Notes under the pieces: model-generated
The model's input: the letters and a program-made list of their open reading frames with translations, nothing else
Told to the model about the DNA's origin: nothing
The model's database searches: none
Position numbers and translations under genes: made by a program
In this document: one piece after another, positions 62,389 to 64,000 of the stretch
Layout of the letters: each line of letters begins with the position of its first letter
Position numbering within the stretch: position 1 is the first letter of the stretch
From: Marinobacterium ramblicola
Lineage (GTDB): Bacteria > Pseudomonadota > Gammaproteobacteria > Pseudomonadales > Balneatricaceae
Direction: 5' to 3'
Assembly (NCBI RefSeq): GCF_019084545.1
Contig: NZ_JAHREP010000003.1
Span: 186,001-250,000, forward strand
DNA: 64,000 nucleotides

Positions 62389-64000
62389 CTAAACGCTTTC
62401 CTGTGCGCAATCATGCTTCTTCATCCGGTAGGCGAAGGCGGGGCGGCTTAGACCCAGCACCCGCGCCGCCTTCGATACCACCTGATCGTTGCGCGACAGG
62501 GCGCGGTCGATCATCAGTTGCTCCACCTCCTCCAGGCCGATACCGGCATCCAGCAGCTGGTCGATCAGCCGATTCTGGTCGGCGGGCTCGCTGCCGCTGC
62601 GGGTAATACGGCCTTTGTCATTCAGGTAGGCCACCGGTGGCTGCGGAGCCTCCAGCGAAGGGAAGAAACAGCCGACGTCGATGGCGCGGTTGTTGTCGGT
62701 CAGGATCACGCCGCGCTCGATCATGTTCTCCAGCTCACGGATATTGCCGGGCCAGTGGTAGCTCATCAGCGCCTGCTGAGCCCGGTCGGTGATACCGAGA
62801 GTGCGCTTGTTGTACTGGGTCTGGTAGCGTTCCAGAAAGTGCTCGACCAACGGGGCGATATCCTCGCGCCGCTCGCGCAGTGGCGGGATCTGTACCGGGA
62901 ACACGTTGAGACGAAAGAACAGGTCGGCGCGGAAGCGGCCCTCGCGCACCGCCTGCTGCAGATTTTCGTTGGTAGCGGCCACCACGCGCACGTTCAGCGT
63001 ACGGGTACGATTGTCGCCGACGCGCTCGAACTCGCCCTCCTGCAGCACGCGCAGCAGTGAGGCTTGCGCCCGCGGCGACAGTTCGATCACCTCGTCGAGG
63101 AAGATGGTGCCGCCATCGGCGCGCTCGAACTTGCCCTCTCGGCTCTGGGTGGCGCCGGTGTAGGCGCCCTTCTCGACACCGAACAGCTCCGCTTCGATCA
63201 GGTCCGGCGGAATGCAAGCGCAGTTGACGGCGATAAACGGTTCGCCGGCGCGCTCGCTGTTGCGGTGGATCTGCCGTGCCAGCACCTCCTTGCCGACGCC
63301 GGTTTCGCCCTGCAGCAGAATGGTGACCCGGCTGCTGGCGGCCTTGTCGAGCAGCGCGCAGATCTGCCGAAAACCGGGTGAGCGGCCGACGCTGAACGGC
63401 GCCTGTCGTGCCGCACCCTCACGTTCGTAGTGCTTGCGCAGGCAACTGATCTGGCTCTTCAGTACCGCGATCTCGTTGATGATCGGATCCGGAACCAGGT
63501 AACGCTCCAGCTCCTCTCGGTCCTCCCACTCCTCGGCGGGCTTGCCGATATTGACGCAGTGGGAGTGGCCGGTGGCCATGCATTGGGTCTCCTTGAACAG
63601 GATCTGGCGGCCCATGTAATAGCTGGTATAGCCGCTGGCGTAACCGAGCAGGGTCCAGCACACTCCCTCGTCGCTGTGGCCATACTCGGCGACATGGTGC
63701 TCGCCCTCCCAGGAGTCGTACCAGTCGAACTCGCCGTAGTAGGCGCCGGACTCGATATCGAACTCCAGCTTGATCGGCTTGCAGTTCACCATCCCCTCCA
63801 GCTTGTGCAACTGGGGGCCGACGACGAAGGAGTCGTTGGTGTTAAGGTCCGGTCTTACCCGTTTGGCCAGCTCGGCATCGCGCCGCCCTGACTCGTAACC
63901 AAAGCGCATCAGAATACCCTTGGCGCGATGCCAGCCCAGGCTTTCGAGCAGCTCCCGGCGCAAACCGCCCAGTACGTTGGCATGGATCATCAGCATGCGA
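62389..64000 (-). CDS. Second XylR/DmpR-family sigma54 activator, 5' end beyond window
   Basis: The visible 535 residues and a few more codons run off the right edge, so about 34 N-terminal residues are missing by comparison with the paralogue at 55422. It has the same parts: XylR_N sensor ([25 protein letters not shown]), V4R ([23 protein letters not shown]), AAA+ with [15 protein letters not shown] and GGTIFLDE, and a helix-turn-helix ([21 protein letters not shown]). The sensor domain differs from the first copy more than the ATPase domain does. It is convergent with dmpP and on the same strand as the first regulator. Its own target is not visible. Confidence 0.9.
   Translation of the reverse strand, partial: RMLMIHANVLGGLRRELLESLGWHRAKGILMRFGYESGRRDAELAKRVRPDLNTNDSFVVGPQLHKLEGMVNCKPIKLEFDIESGAYYGEFDWYDSWEGEHHVAEYGHSDEGVCWTLLGYASGYTSYYMGRQILFKETQCMATGHSHCVNIGKPAEEWEDREELERYLVPDPIINEIAVLKSQISCLRKHYEREGAARQAPFSVGRSPGFRQICALLDKAASSRVTILLQGETGVGKEVLARQIHRNSERAGEPFIAVNCACIPPDLIEAELFGVEKGAYTGATQSREGKFERADGGTIFLDEVIELSPRAQASLLRVLQEGEFERVGDNRTRTLNVRVVAATNENLQQAVREGRFRADLFFRLNVFPVQIPPLRERREDIAPLVEHFLERYQTQYNKRTLGITDRAQQALMSYHWPGNIRELENMIERGVILTDNNRAIDVGCFFPSLEAPQPPVAYLNDKGRITRSGSEPADQNRLIDQLLDAGIGLEEVEQLMIDRALSRNDQVVSKAARVLGLSRPAFAYRMKKHDCAQESV

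Overview
This is a continuous chromosomal segment from a gammaproteobacterium. The evidence is gene content and order: rplM-rpsI followed by petABC and sspAB; an lpoA-yraN-diaA-dolP block next to rsmI; the complete mraZ-to-lpxC division and cell-wall (dcw) cluster; secA; and pilDCB with coaE/yacG. Codon use is moderately GC-rich and even, except in the 45.5-50 kb stretch. The bc1 complex beside ribosomal genes and a DmpKLMNOP-type phenol hydroxylase suggest a respiring, probably environmental bacterium able to attack aromatics. I cannot name the genus.

Layout. 0-9.7 kb is housekeeping: the L13 tail, S9, the Rieske/cytochrome b/cytochrome c1 operon, stringent starvation proteins SspA and SspB, then a leftward operon (lpoA, yraN, a DiaA-like SIS protein, a BON lipoprotein) divergent from rsmI, and the RNase P RNA gene. 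9.7-13.2 kb holds a YuxH-type EAL-HDOD protein preceded by an overlapping 61-codon ORF, a secreted glycine-rich/coiled-coil protein, and a Sel1-repeat lipoprotein. 13.5-30.6 kb is the dcw cluster (mraZ, rsmH, ftsL, ftsI, murE, murF, mraY, murD, ftsW, murG, murC, ddl, ftsQ, ftsA, ftsZ) with almost no gaps, a clear sigma70 promoter and a four-repeat MraZ operator; murB is not between murC and ddl. lpxC, secA, argJ, a Nudix/thiamine-phosphate-synthase-like fusion, coaE and yacG follow. 37.9-45.5 kb is a type IV pilus locus: pilD, pilC, pilB leftward; pilS, pilR, pilA rightward, with a sigma54 promoter and palindromic candidate PilR sites before pilA.

45.5-50 kb is a rearranged island: tandemly duplicated REP-like palindromes, a REP-associated tyrosine transposase (RAYT), a small membrane protein, a vapB gene with decapitated vapC, HEPN and nucleotidyltransferase remnants, nadC, and an intact Phd/ParE-type toxin-antitoxin pair lying between two 70-bp direct repeats, one of which is the 5' end of ampD. 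50.6-54.5 kb encodes a ferric-iron ABC transporter with Fur-like boxes at both ends of the convergent arrangement. After rsmE, 55.4-64 kb is an aromatic-catabolism module: the multicomponent phenol hydroxylase operon with an excellent sigma54 promoter and upstream activator sites, bracketed by two paralogous XylR/DmpR-type activators (the second runs off the window), with a 105-bp nested inverted-repeat element after the last hydroxylase gene.

I did not find a clear-cut new multi-gene system. The most unusual items are the RAYT/REP duplication, the toxin-antitoxin pair between copies of the ampD leader, the head-on fusion of two dead toxin loci, the coupled small ORF before the EAL-HDOD gene, and the twin regulators around the hydroxylase operon.
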